From positions 1-64,000 of the forward strand of contig CAWJEK010000024.1 of NCBI GenBank assembly GCA_963841885.1: a stretch of DNA of 64,000 nucleotides, written 5' to 3'. The translations under genes and the position numbers were made by a program. Numbering within the stretch: the first letter of the stretch is position 1; the number at the start of each line of letters is the position of its first letter. The notes under the pieces were generated by a model. It searched no databases, had not been told where the DNA came from, and saw only the letters and a list, made by a program, of their open reading frames with translations. Positions 42,706 through 51,679 of this stretch are shown in pieces. This DNA comes from Bog-756 sp963841885 (lineage in GTDB: Bacteria; Actinomycetota; Acidimicrobiia; Acidimicrobiales; RAAP-2).

Positions 42706-43464
42706 TCAGGCGACGGCCCGGCGGAACACGCCGGTGGCCCAGGTGACCACCACCACACAGAGCGGCACGAGTACGGCGAACGCCTGCCACACCGCCGGGG
42801 CGGCGAAGGACCCGGCGGACAGGGCCCTGGCTCCCTCGACGGCGTAGTAGAGCGGGTTGAAGTGGGCCAGGAAGCGCATCCAGGCGGGTCCCAACGAGAT
42901 GGGCAGGAGCACGCCGGCCAGGAGCAGGACCGGGAGGTTCAGGCCGTTGATGATGGCCGCGAAGCTGCTGATGTCCTTGGTCACCAGCGCGGTGGCCACC
43001 GAGAAGGCCGACATGGTGACCATCAGGAGTCCGAGCAGGACGACCAGCAGGGCAAGGCCGCCCCAGTCCAGGCGGAACCCGAAGCCGGTGGCGGCGGCCA
43101 CCACGACGGCGTCGAAGACGAACATCATCAGCATTCCCGAGAGCAGGGGCCCCATGAGGATGGCGAACCGGCTCGCCGGGGTGACCCGGAGGCGCTCGAT
43201 GACGCCGGACTGGAGCTCGAAGATGGTCCCGAACCCGCCGGACATACCGCTGGCGAAGGCCAACAGGGCGAGGATGCCGGGGAGGAACAGGTCGATGACG
43301 CTGGCCGACGACGTCTCCGGACCGGAGAAGTGCTTGAGCAGCGGCGTGAAGAGGACCAGGTACAGCAGCGGCGTCGAGAAGCCGACGAACAGCCAGACGG
43401 GGTTGCGCAGCATCTGGACGGTGTAGCGGTGGAACAGGAGCGAGGTGTCGCGCACGAGCTTCAT
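42706..43464 (-). CDS. ABC-2 type transporter permease (DrrB-like)
   Basis: A 252-residue membrane protein with six predicted helices, typical of ABC-2 exporters (DrrB/NodJ type): YTVQMLRNPVWLFVGFSTPL, GGFGTIFELQSGVIERLRVT and LNLPVLLLAGVLLPISLGP. It pairs with the ATPase gene upstream (ATGA overlap) to export an antibiotic, lipid or similar compound. Regulation by the adjacent PadR gene is likely. Confidence 0.9.
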   Translation of the reverse strand: MKLVRDTSLLFHRYTVQMLRNPVWLFVGFSTPLLYLVLFTPLLKHFSGPETSSASVIDLFLPGILALLAFASGMSGGFGTIFELQSGVIERLRVTPASRFAILMGPLLSGMLMMFVFDAVVVAAATGFGFRLDWGGLALLVVLLGLLMVTMSAFSVATALVTKDISSFAAIINGLNLPVLLLAGVLLPISLGPAWMRFLAHFNPLYYAVEGARALSAGSFAAPAVWQAFAVLVPLCVVVVTWATGVFRRAVA

Positions 43465-44471
43465 GCCGCCACCTCCGAACCCTCGGGGCTCCCCCCGTCG
43501 GGCACCGTGTCGCGCAGCGACCGTCCGGTCTGGCGCAGGAAGACATCGTCGAGCGTGGGCTCGGACAGGTTCATCGACCGCACGCCGACCTGGCTGTTGT
43601 CGAGGATCCGGAGCAGCCGGGGAAGGGCCGCGCTGCCGTCCTCGACGTACAGCCGGAGCTGGTCGCCCGAGGCCGATATCTCCCGGACGTAGGGCTCGTC
43701 CCGGAGAAGGGCGAGGCCGCGGGTGGCGGACTCCGACTCGTCCTTCAGGGTGATGACGATGGCGTCGCCGGCCACCCGCTGCTTGAGGTCCCGGGGGGTG
43801 CCGTCGATGACGATGCGACCGTGGTCGACGATCACCAGACGGTCGCAGAGCACGTCGGCCTCCTCGAGATAGTGGGTCGTGAGCACGATCGTGGTCCCGA
43901 GGTCACGCAGTGCCCGCAGGTGCTCCCAGAGGTTGGCCCGGTTCTGGGGGTCGAGCCCCGTGGTCGGCTCGTCGAGGAAGAGCACGGTCGGCTGGTGGAC
44001 GATGCCGAGCGCGACGTCGAGCCGCCGCCGCTGACCGCCGGAGTACGTCTTGACCCGCCGATCGATGAAGCCCGAGAGGTCGAGCACCGTGGCCAGCTCC
44101 TGGATGCGAGGGCGGAGCTCGGCGAGACTGCCGCCGTACAGGCGCCCCTGGAGCAGCAGATTCTCTGTTCCGGTGGCCAACTCGTCGGCACCGCCCAACT
44201 GGCTGACGTAGCCGATGCGCTGGCGGACCTGCTGAGGATGGCGGGCGACGTCGAAGCCCGCCACCGTGGCCCGTCCGTCATCGATGGGGAGGAGCGTCGT
44301 GAGCATCCTCATGGTGGTGGTCTTGCCGGCCCCGTTCGGCCCGAGGAGGCCGAAGATCTCTCCGGACTCGACCTCCAGGCTGACGCCACGGACGGCCTCC
44401 ACCGGTCCACTGCGGGAGGGGAAGGTCTTGGCGAGTCGGTCGGTGACGATGGCGGACGATGGGTCGGTCAT
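43461..44471 (-). CDS. ABC transporter ATP-binding protein (DrrA-like)
   Basis: A 336-residue ATPase of the daunorubicin-resistance type. Walker A GLLGPNGAGKTTTMRM, Q-loop YVSQLGGADELATG, signature YSGGQRRRLDVALGI, Walker B PTVLFLDEPTTGLDP and the H-loop TTHYLEE are all intact. The C-terminal ~100 residues match the DrrA-type extension with LSEPTLDDVFLRQTGRSLRD. ATG 44471. It overlaps the permease gene by four bases and lies 58 bases after the PadR gene. Confidence 0.93.
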   Translation of the reverse strand: MTDPSSAIVTDRLAKTFPSRSGPVEAVRGVSLEVESGEIFGLLGPNGAGKTTTMRMLTTLLPIDDGRATVAGFDVARHPQQVRQRIGYVSQLGGADELATGTENLLLQGRLYGGSLAELRPRIQELATVLDLSGFIDRRVKTYSGGQRRRLDVALGIVHQPTVLFLDEPTTGLDPQNRANLWEHLRALRDLGTTIVLTTHYLEEADVLCDRLVIVDHGRIVIDGTPRDLKQRVAGDAIVITLKDESESATRGLALLRDEPYVREISASGDQLRLYVEDGSAALPRLLRILDNSQVGVRSMNLSEPTLDDVFLRQTGRSLRDTVPDGGSPEGSEVAA

Positions 44472-44529
44472 GGGGACCTCGATTCGGTGGTCGGAGCGGG
44501 GGCGGAGCGGGTGGGTCGGAGCGGGCGGG

Positions 44530-45165
44530 TCAGATCGGATCGGTGAACGGGGGGAGCGAGGGAGGCTCGATTCCGGACTGGTGGACCTGGCGCCACCAGT
44601 CGACGCCCTCCAGCGCCTCCGACTCGATGTCAGCGGCGAGCCGGCGGACGAAGTCGTGCTCCGCTTCGAGCAGGGCGATCCGGAACCGGTCCTCCACGGA
44701 GAAGATCTTGGGAAGGCCGATCTTGTCGGCGACCTCCTGGGATGCCTGGGACTGGGCGATGAGCGTCTGCAGGCGGAGGGCCCGTTCCCGCAGGAGCCCG
44801 ACGACGTCGTCGGGTGGGAGCGCGGGCAGGAACGAGAGTGCCGCCTCAAAGGCCGGGTACTCCTTGACCGGGGTGGCGACGAGGTCGGTGAGCCAGTCGT
44901 GTGCCTCCACCCGACCGGCATCGGTGAGTTCGTAGACCGTGCGCTCGGGCAGGCGGCCCTCCCGGGCCGTCTCCACGGGAGCGATCAGGCCCCGGCGTTC
45001 CAGTGAACTGACCACGGCGTAGAGCGAGCCGTAATTGAGGCGGACGCTCTCGTGCTTGTTGCGTTGCCGGAGCGTGGTGGCCACCTCGTAGGGGTGCATC
45101 GGCCGCTCGTAGAGGCAGAGCAGCACGGCCAGGGCCAGCGGATTCGTTCGGTTGCGGGGTCCCAT
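44530..45165 (-). CDS. PadR-family transcriptional regulator
   Basis: A PadR repressor of about 211 residues: N-terminal winged helix LALAVLLCLYERPMHPYEVA with SVRLNYGSLYAVVSSLERRG and RTVYELTDAGR, then a C-terminal helical Vir_act_alpha-like dimerisation domain. ATG 45165 is chosen because AGGAG lies five bases upstream and overlaps the alternative GTG at 45171. It heads the exporter operon, and a palindrome in its promoter suggests autoregulation. Confidence 0.92.
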   Translation of the reverse strand: MGPRNRTNPLALAVLLCLYERPMHPYEVATTLRQRNKHESVRLNYGSLYAVVSSLERRGLIAPVETAREGRLPERTVYELTDAGRVEAHDWLTDLVATPVKEYPAFEAALSFLPALPPDDVVGLLRERALRLQTLIAQSQASQEVADKIGLPKIFSVEDRFRIALLEAEHDFVRRLAADIESEALEGVDWWRQVHQSGIEPPSLPPFTDPI

Positions 45166-45182
45166 CGCCACTCCTGTACGGG

Positions 45183-45203
45183 TACTCTAGACAGAGTAGT
45201 CTA
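45183..45203 (-). promoter_or_regulatory. PadR operator / promoter
   Basis: TACTCT-AGAC-AGAGTA (45183-45198) is a perfect inverted repeat with 6-bp arms just upstream of the PadR start. Read on the minus strand, TAGACT/TACTCT also provide a -10-like hexamer. The AT-rich island stands out from the surrounding GC. Binding would block transcription of the regulator and exporter genes. Confidence 0.6.
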
Positions 45204-45299
45204 ACCGGTGCCGAGGATGTGTCAAGGGGGCCGGACGAGGTCGAGTCCAGGAGGTCGGCGCGCTGCCGGTGACGGCCACGGCCCCGGTGGTCCGGGGCC

Positions 45300-46947
45300 T
45301 CAGGAGGTGAAGGTGAAGGCCGTCGCCACCGACGACCAGGGTCCTGCGGTCGGGACGCCGGCCACGGTCTGCGTGTACGTCGGGCTGAGCGGGGCGGTGG
45401 TTGCGTCGATGCAGAAGGCGCCGAGTCCCTGGAAAGGACTGAGGGTGTTGAGCGGGACGAAGGGTCCGACCAGTCCGGCGAGGGATGCGGGGGTCGGGCG
45501 GGTGACGAACGTGTCGGACACCACCAGTTCGCCGGAGGTGTTCGGCGTGAGCGTGCCCGGGCCGGCCGTGGCGCCCGTACCGGTGGCGTCCACCGTCGCC
45601 GGCGAGGAGGTGTCGTGGGCGGCCAGGCCCCGGTACTCGGCGACATTGGCGAACTGCACCACGGTGGCGGCCGCCAGGGTGACGGTGACCTTGGTCCCGG
45701 CGGGGGCGCCCGATGCCGCCAGGCCGTACCAGAGCTCGGCGTCGCCGTCCGCCGCTGCAGCCGGTGGCGACGGCCCGGCTCCATGTGACCGAGTCGCCGG
45801 ACACGGCCGAGACGTGGGCGTCCACATGGGTCCCTCCGCTGGTGGCGCAGGCCTGGTCGAGCGACAGGACCAGGGCGTCGCCCGCGGTGATCGCCAGCGG
45901 CAGGGTCAGGGCGACCGAGGTGGCGTTGGATGCTGTCCGGGTGCCCACCTCCTGGACCAGCGCCTGGGTGATGTACAGAGTGACCGGGACACTGTCGCTG
46001 GCGCCGTCGGCATCGAACACCGTGACGGTGAACGTCGAGGTCGAGTCCCCGGCAGCCAGCGTGCCGGAGACGACACCTGTCGACTGATCGAGGGACAGCC
46101 CGCTCGGGAGGGTTCCCACTGAGACGGTCCAGGCCAGATCGGGCAGGCCACCGGTGGCCGTCAGCGTCTGGAGGTAGCCGGTCTCTCCCGCCACCGCCGG
46201 GGCCATCGACGTGGTCGTGATGACGGGAGCTGCGTAGACGGAGAGGTCCTGCCCGGTCGAGACCGACCCGGCATAGGTGGCGTCGCCGCCGTAGGTGGCG
46301 ATCACCGGGTACGGCGACCCGACGGGTTCGAGGGCGTCGGGATCCGGGGAGCACGACGTGTCGGGCAGGGTGACGGTGCACAGGTCGGTCGTTCCCGACG
46401 AGACGTCGACGGTGCCGGTCGCCGTCCCGTCGTCGCCGGTGTCCACGTTCACGACGAAGGCGGTGCCGTCCTCGGCTCCGTAGGTGGCGGTCGCGGGGGA
46501 GAGCACGAGGGTGGTGACCGTCTCCACGGCACCCACCTCGACGGGGGTGGTCGACAGGCTGGTCGCCGTCCATCCACCGAACGTGGCCGTGACGGCATAG
46601 GTGTAGCTGCCCGACGCCACGGCCACGTCGTCGCACGAGGTGGCGTCGAGCAGCTGACCCGGGCCGGTGCCGCAGACGTCCACCTGGGTGTCGTCGGCAG
46701 TCGACGTCCGGGTGACGATGTACCCGAGGGCGACCGGGCCGGGCGCCGTCGCCCCCACCCAGGTCACCTCGACCTGGTCGCCGGTCGCCGCGGCCGTCAC
46801 GTCGGTCGGAGCGGCGAGGATCGCCACCGAAGCACTGCCCACCCCCGAACCGGAGCCGGTCCAGTAGGCCCAGGCCGGAGTGGTGTCGGCGACGAGCACC
46901 GTGGCCACCGCCACGGCCACCGCCACGAGGATCCGGCGCCTGTTCAC
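45300..46947 (-). CDS. large secreted protein with SipW/TasA-like N-terminal motif and Ig-like repeats; one frame break
   Basis: About 549 residues. A hydrophobic signal (VNRRRILVAVAVAVATVLVA) ends before AYWTGSGSGVGSASV, matching the motif after SipW-type signals. Then a fibronectin-like segment (APTDVTAAATGDQVEVTWVG), a bacterial Ig-like domain (VTTLVLSPATATYGAEDGT, PVIATYGGDATYAGS), a putative cadherin-like domain (LPDLAWTVSVGTLPSGLSLD) and a C-terminal beta-rich domain in another frame (GAPAGTKVTVTLAAATVVQF, ATAFTFTS). The shift is near 45755-45770. The start is the GTG at 46947. It is probably cell-surface or matrix-associated; it lies downstream of a small protein with the same N-terminal motif. 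Confidence 0.75.
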
Positions 46948-47131
46948 GGTGCCGCCCCGCACCCGGACGTCACGGGGCGGGACCGGTCACCGGCACCCGG
47001 ACGTGCCGTTGCCACGACCGGCGCGGCGCGGGTCGTGGCTTCGATCGTGTGGGGCGCGGAGCCTCTGTCGGCCATGTCAGCCTCCGGGTCCGGGAGCAGC
47101 CGGGACGGTGCCGCGGTCGGGTCCCTCCGGG

Positions 47132-47162
47132 GTCCGGACGGTCGGGGGACGACCGTCCGGAC
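47132..47162. terminator. perfect 12-bp hairpin between the two secreted-protein genes
   Basis: GTCCGGACGGTC (47132-47143) pairs with GACCGTCCGGAC (47151-47162) around a 7-base loop, 23 bases after the stop of the small secreted protein. No T-tract. It could end or partly reduce transcription into the larger gene, giving more of the small protein. Confidence 0.65.
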
Positions 47163-47184
47163 CGTGTCCGGGGGATGGGCTGGG

Positions 47185-47688
47185 TCAGGCGCTGAAGTCG
47201 ATGCCGACTGCGGCACCCTGACAGGCGTCCTGGTTGTCGATCGGGTCGTCGGCCATCGAGATGTTCCCGACGCCCGAGAAGGTCTGTGAGCTGTCGGCCG
47301 CGATCTCGGCGTTGGCGTTGAAGGACCCGTTGACGGTGAACCAGTTCGCCTGGCATCCGGTGATGTCGTCACCAGCCGACGTTTCCGCATCACCCGTCGC
47401 CGTGTTGGTGTTGATCGTCATCGAGACGGTTCCCACGTAGGCCGACTGTCCCGACGTGTTCTCGATGTTCACGTCGAACGGCTGGGGACCATTTCCCGGA
47501 ACGAGCGGCGTGCCCGGGCCGGAACTGGTGATGTCGAAGGCGCCGACCGGCAGAGTGCCGACCTGGGCGGAGCCCACTCCGCTGCCTCCCGAGGTGAAGT
47601 ACGCGAAGGCGATGCCGCCGCCGCCCACGGCGAGGACCGCAGTGATGGCGAACGCAGCAACCTTCTTCTTGTGGGTGAATCGCTTCAT
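47185..47688 (-). CDS. small secreted protein with SipW-dependent-type signal, TasA-like
   Basis: A 167-residue exported protein. A basic N-terminus (MKRFTHKKKVAAF), a hydrophobic core (AITAVLAVGGGGIAFA) and the cleavage region AYFTSGGSGVGSAQV resemble signals processed by SipW-type peptidases. The mature part is beta-rich with FDVNIENTSGQSAYVGTVSM and a Cys pair (GCQANWF, NQDACQG). In Bacillus, SipW substrates such as TasA form biofilm fibres; here function is unknown and no SipW gene is in the window. The ATG is preceded by AAGGAGA. Confidence 0.82.
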   Translation of the reverse strand: MKRFTHKKKVAAFAITAVLAVGGGGIAFAYFTSGGSGVGSAQVGTLPVGAFDITSSGPGTPLVPGNGPQPFDVNIENTSGQSAYVGTVSMTINTNTATGDAETSAGDDITGCQANWFTVNGSFNANAEIAADSSQTFSGVGNISMADDPIDNQDACQGAAVGIDFSA

Positions 47689-48185
47689 GACTGTCTCCTT
47701 GGATCTGGTCTCCGATGGTCCGGGGCGCTCCGCCATGGCGTCTGATGGGTCCGGGCCTCCGCCCTCCCGCCGCGTCAGGTGTGTCACCTCGACCGGCGCC
47801 CGGGAGGACGCCGGTTCAGGTGGGCCCCTGGGCCCGCGGAGCCGAACTCCAGCGGTCGAAGAGTGACGGGGTCGGTTCAGGGACACCGACCTGGCGCCCT
47901 GGGCGAACCCCCGCTCCCACGCTCCGGTCTTCGACGCCCCCCGGGAGAACTTGACCGGGTCCGTGCCCTTCGGGTCATTCGGCCCTGAAGATTCCGAGGG
48001 ACACCTGTGTCCAGATCACTCAGCGCGCTGTTGATGCCACGCAGGGTGGGGTCGGTCCCGGTGTGGCAATCGAACACCGTGGCCTGCGCAGTCGACGTCG
48101 CCCACCGGCGCGTGGCCCTCCGAACGGTTGGCTACCCTCGGGAGGCCCGGTCGAGCCGGGTCCGACGCCCCACCGAGGAGTGAGT
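47689..48185. other. 497-bp divergent intergenic region
   Basis: It separates the small secreted protein (minus) from the acyl-CoA dehydrogenase (plus). It contains GGACAC-CT-GTGTCC (47999-48012), a 6-bp-arm palindrome, possibly an operator. Short open frames here have no convincing support. I see no RNA gene or known riboswitch. Confidence 0.4.
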
Positions 48186-49394
48186 ATGAGTTTCGAACCG
48201 AGCCCCCGAGGGGTGGACCTCCGACAGCGGGTGACCGAGTTCGTCGACACCGAGGTCGTTCCGGCCGAGGACGTCTACGAGGAGCAGATGGCCGCGTCCG
48301 GCGATCCACACTTCCACCCGCCGGTCCTGGAGGACCTGAAGGCATCGGCCCGGGACCGTGGACTGTGGAACCTGTTCATGCCCCACGTCACGCCGTGGAC
48401 GCCCGACCCGGTCCCCAACCTGGACTACGCCTACCTGGCCGAGTTGGCCGGCCGCAGCCACCTGGCCTCGGAGGCCATGAACTGCTCGGCGCCCGACACC
48501 GGCAACATGGAGGTGCTCGCCCTCTTCGGCTCGGACCGGCAGAAGGAGGAGTGGCTCGTCCCGCTGCTCGAAGGTCGGATCCGTTCGGCCTTCGCCATGA
48601 CCGAGCCGGACGTGGCCTCCTCGGACGCCACCAACATCCAGCTCTCGATCCGCCGGGACGGCGACGACTACGTGCTGAACGGTCGCAAGTGGTGGATCTC
48701 GGGCGCCGCCTCCGAGCGCTGCAGGATCTTCATCGTGATGGGCAAGACCGATCCCGAGGCTGCCCGCCACCAGCAGCAGTCGATGATCCTGGTCCCGCGC
48801 GACACCCCCGGTCTCACCATCGTCCGCAACCTGCCGGTGTTCGGGTACGTGGACCGCGAAGGTCACTGCGAACTGCGTTTCGAGGACGTGCGGGTCCCGG
48901 CGTCGAACCTCATCGCCGACGAGGGGATGGGATTCGCCATCGCCCAGGCCCGCCTGGGGCCGGGGCGGATCCACCACTGCATGCGCTGCATCGGTATGGC
49001 CGAGCGGGCGCTCGAGCTGATGTGTCGGCGGGTGCTCGGGCGCGAGGCGTTCGGGAAGCCGCTGGCCGCTCAGGGTGTCATCCGCGAGTGGATCGCCGAC
49101 TCCCGCATCGAGATCGAGCAGGCCCGGCTGCTCACGCTCAAGGCGGCCTACCTGATGGACACGGTGGGCCACAAGGGGGCGGCCACCGAGATCTCGGCCA
49201 TCAAGGTGGTGGCGCCCAACATGGCGCTGCGCGTCGTCGACCGGGCCATCCAGGCCCACGGGGGCGGTGGGGTGTCGGACGACTTCCCCCTGGCCCGGAT
49301 GTACGCCGGTCTGCGCACCCTGCGCTTCGCCGACGGTCCCGACGAGGTCCATCGCCGCCAACTGGCCCGGGCCGAACTCGGTCGCTACGCCTGA
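48186..49394 (+). CDS. acyl-CoA dehydrogenase family protein
   Basis: A 402-residue FAD flavoprotein that would introduce a double bond into an acyl-CoA. Blocks: SAFAMTEPDVASSDATNIQ (FAD/substrate motif), LNGRKWWISGAASERCRIF, RLGPGRIHHCMRCIGMAERA, REAFGKPLAAQGVIREWIAD, IQAHGGGGVSDDFPLARMYA. The C-terminal motif with ADGPDEVHRRQLAR resembles ACAD10/11-like and FadE-type members. The catalytic base position was not assigned. The substrate is unknown. ATG 48186 follows GAGGAG. Confidence 0.92.
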   Translation: MSFEPSPRGVDLRQRVTEFVDTEVVPAEDVYEEQMAASGDPHFHPPVLEDLKASARDRGLWNLFMPHVTPWTPDPVPNLDYAYLAELAGRSHLASEAMNCSAPDTGNMEVLALFGSDRQKEEWLVPLLEGRIRSAFAMTEPDVASSDATNIQLSIRRDGDDYVLNGRKWWISGAASERCRIFIVMGKTDPEAARHQQQSMILVPRDTPGLTIVRNLPVFGYVDREGHCELRFEDVRVPASNLIADEGMGFAIAQARLGPGRIHHCMRCIGMAERALELMCRRVLGREAFGKPLAAQGVIREWIADSRIEIEQARLLTLKAAYLMDTVGHKGAATEISAIKVVAPNMALRVVDRAIQAHGGGGVSDDFPLARMYAGLRTLRFADGPDEVHRRQLARAELGRYA

Positions 49395-49441
49395 CGCGCC
49401 CCGCCGGCCCGTGAGGCTCTGGTCGCCCGGGAAGCTCCGGC

Positions 49442-49460
49442 GCCCCGGGTGGCCCGGGGC
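49442..49460. terminator. hairpin between convergent genes
   Basis: GCCCCGGG-TGG-CCCGGGGC, a perfect 8-bp stem between the end of the acyl-CoA dehydrogenase gene (plus) and the end of the minus-strand gene at 49470. Confidence 0.5.
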
Positions 49461-49469
49461 GGGCCGGAA

Positions 49470-49826
49470 TCAGCCGAGTCGGGCGATGGGCGGGCCCCAG
49501 TAGGTCGAGGGCCAGAACTGCGGTCCGGCGGCGAGCCGGGCCGTGTCCCCGTAGGCGTCCATGTGGACGAAGGTGCACGCGTCGAGTAGCCGGGGACCGA
49601 CCTCGGTGAACACCGGACCCGTGGCGTGGGCCACGATCGACTCGAACGAGTCGTAGCCCTCGACCAGGCGCGCCTCACCGGTGGCCTCGTCGAGGAACCA
49701 CTCGTAGTACAGGGTGCCGGGCTCGCCGTCGGAGATGGCGCAGCACTCCGCGATGACCTGCTTGAAGGTGTCGATGTCGTGCACCTGCAGCCGTAGCACG
49801 CAGCGGATGGCGGCGGACTGCTTCAC
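49470..49826 (-). CDS. dimeric alpha/beta-barrel protein (ABM-like)
   Basis: A 118-residue protein resembling antibiotic-biosynthesis-monooxygenase-type ferredoxin-like folds: AIRCVLRLQVHDIDTFKQVI, GTLYYEWFLDEATGEARLVE and a conserved SFESIVAHATGPVF. Such proteins bind or oxidise small aromatic or polyketide molecules or act as stress proteins. The GTG start overlaps the stop of the gene at 49823 by four bases, so they are coupled. Confidence 0.75.
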   Translation of the reverse strand: MKQSAAIRCVLRLQVHDIDTFKQVIAECCAISDGEPGTLYYEWFLDEATGEARLVEGYDSFESIVAHATGPVFTEVGPRLLDACTFVHMDAYGDTARLAAGPQFWPSTYWGPPIARLG

Positions 49827-50635
49827 GACGCCGTCAGCTGATCGATGACGGGGCGCAGCAGGAGGGTGTACGTGTCGGCGATGGCCGGTTCCCGGTGCTC
49901 CGCCTGGGCGGCGAGCCGCGCCGGATCGAGGGCGACCGCCATGAACGCCGCCCGCGACGGGAACACGTGGAACCGCACCTGGTCCCAGGCCCGGCCGTCA
50001 CCCACCACCGTGCCCTCGACGTCGAACCACGCGCCGATGCGGATGCCCTGGGGTACGGCGACCCGGGCGGACAGGCCCTGGTAGATCTCCATGTCCTCGG
50101 AAACGCGACCCTCGTGGTAGCGGAGGACGTGGAGGATGACGACAGGTCCGTCCTCGGGGGTCGAGGGGTGGGGGACCTCGTCGAGGGTGGGGGCGTCGGC
50201 CGGCAGCTCCGGCTCCGGGACCGGCACACACCCGATCACGAACGTGGAGGCCATGCCGGCGTCCTTGTGCTCGTGCAGTTCCACGTACTCGGGCAGGTCC
50301 TGCATGTCGAGGAAGGCCCGGCGCGACGGGTAGCGGACCACGGCGACGCGATCCCACCGCGGCTCGTCACCGATCAGCTGCTCGTCGACGTCGGACAGGA
50401 ACACCAGCTCGGCGCCGACCGCCCGGAAGGGGCCGAAGGGGGCATAGCGGTCGTCGGCCTGGCGCCCGGTGAGGTCGGACGGGCGGCCGTCCGCATAGAC
50501 GGCCCGGTCCCGGTACTTCATCAGGTTGACCATCCAGAAGGGCCCGTCGTCGTCGGGTTCGACGCTGGCGAGTCGGCGGACGTACTCCGTGTCGATGGTC
50601 CCGTACGAGAGGGTGGGGAGGTGGTCAGGATCCAT
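49823..50635 (-). CDS. tandem DUF1330-like protein
   Basis: A 270-residue protein with two ferredoxin-like repeats. Repeat 1: GPFWMVNLMKYRDRAVYADG and RWDRVAVVRYPSRRAFLDMQ; repeat 2: GPVVILHVLRYHEGRVSEDM and WDQVRFHVFPSRAAFMAVAL. The pattern of a strand, NLMKY-like motif and YPSRxAFL is typical of DUF1330. Function unknown. It is divergent from the haloalkane dehalogenase gene and coupled to the ABM-like gene. Confidence 0.75.
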   Translation of the reverse strand: MDPDHLPTLSYGTIDTEYVRRLASVEPDDDGPFWMVNLMKYRDRAVYADGRPSDLTGRQADDRYAPFGPFRAVGAELVFLSDVDEQLIGDEPRWDRVAVVRYPSRRAFLDMQDLPEYVELHEHKDAGMASTFVIGCVPVPEPELPADAPTLDEVPHPSTPEDGPVVILHVLRYHEGRVSEDMEIYQGLSARVAVPQGIRIGAWFDVEGTVVGDGRAWDQVRFHVFPSRAAFMAVALDPARLAAQAEHREPAIADTYTLLLRPVIDQLTAS

Positions 50636-50657
50636 GGGTGGCGTCCTCGGGTCGAAG

Positions 50658-50682
50658 TTGTCAGTGCCGGTGTCACTATAGT
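50658..50682 (+). promoter_or_regulatory. AT-rich promoter/operator in the divergent region
   Basis: TTGTCA (50658-50663) and TATAGT (50677-50682) resemble -35 and -10 elements, but the 13-base spacing is short. ACTATAGT (50675-50682) is a perfect 8-bp palindrome that a repressor could bind. The element could serve either the dehalogenase or the minus-strand pair. Confidence 0.35.
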
Positions 50683-50731
50683 TAGGACGACGCCCCGCGC
50701 CCGACGAGCCGGTCCGGGGGAGAGGACGCAG

Positions 50732-51643
50732 ATGAGCGACGTGGTGCGCACCCCCGACGAGCGGTTCGATGCCATCGACTGGCCGTTCGAGCCGCGGTAC
50801 CTCATCCATCCCGACGGCCTGCGCCAGCACTACGTCGACGAGGGTCCGGCAGGAAGGTCCCGGGGTACCTTCCTGCTGCTCCACGGCGAGCCCACCTGGG
50901 CTTTCCTCTACCGGGACTGGGTCGGCCCACTCGTCGCCGCCGGCTTCCGCGTGGTGGCGCCCGACCACTTCGGCTTCGGCCGATCGGACAAGCCGACCGA
51001 CGACGGGTGGTACACCATCGCCCGCCACCGGGCCGCCCTCGACCACCTGGTCCGTACCCTGGACCTCGACGACATCCACCTGGTGGTGCAGGACTGGGGC
51101 GGCCCCATCGGCCTGTGTACGGCCGACGCCGATCTCGGTCGTTACCGTCGGGCCGTCATCCTCAACACCTGGCTCCACTGCGATACCTTCGAGTACTCCG
51201 AGGGCGTCCGGGCATGGCGGGCGGCTGCCCTCGACCCCGAGTTCCTCGGGGGTGACATGCCGACCGGCAACATCGTGGCCGGCACCCTCCGTCGTCCCGG
51301 CCACGACCTGGCCCGGGTGGCGGCCGCCTTCGACGCACCGTTCACCGGTCCGGCATCCAAGGCCGGTGCCCGGCGGTTCCCGGTGTGCATCCCCTTCGCC
51401 GAGCCCGAGTTGGGCGATGGCGCCCTCCAGGCCGAGGTCCGTGCGCATCTCCGGACGTGGCCGATCCCGGTGCACGTGATCTTCGGCGACGCCGACCCGG
51501 TCTTCCCTCTCGCGTCCGGGGAGCAGTGGGCCGCCGAGATCGAGGGCTCGACGTTCGACCGCATCGAGGGGGCGGGCCACTTCCTGCAGATCGACGCCCC
51601 CGGGGACGTGCTGGCCGCCGTACTCCGACGGATCGACGCCTGA
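50732..51643 (+). CDS. haloalkane dehalogenase (DhlA-like, subfamily I)
   Basis: A 303-residue alpha/beta hydrolase that hydrolyses carbon-halogen bonds of haloalkanes. The N-terminus VRTPDERFDAIDWPFEP resembles DhlA. HGEPTWAFLYRDW provides the oxyanion Glu/Trp; the nucleophile is Asp121 with Trp122 in VVQDWGGPIGL; a second halide-binding Trp is plausible in GVRAWRAAAL; the acid is Asp in IFGDADPVFP and the base is His in EGAGHFLQID. The full halide pocket favours a true dehalogenase over a generic hydrolase. ATG 50732 follows GGGGGAGAGGA. Confidence 0.88.
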   Translation: MSDVVRTPDERFDAIDWPFEPRYLIHPDGLRQHYVDEGPAGRSRGTFLLLHGEPTWAFLYRDWVGPLVAAGFRVVAPDHFGFGRSDKPTDDGWYTIARHRAALDHLVRTLDLDDIHLVVQDWGGPIGLCTADADLGRYRRAVILNTWLHCDTFEYSEGVRAWRAAALDPEFLGGDMPTGNIVAGTLRRPGHDLARVAAAFDAPFTGPASKAGARRFPVCIPFAEPELGDGALQAEVRAHLRTWPIPVHVIFGDADPVFPLASGEQWAAEIEGSTFDRIEGAGHFLQIDAPGDVLAAVLRRIDA

Positions 51644-51679
51644 GGCTGAGGTCGGCCGACGGACCTGGCGACGTCGGGA

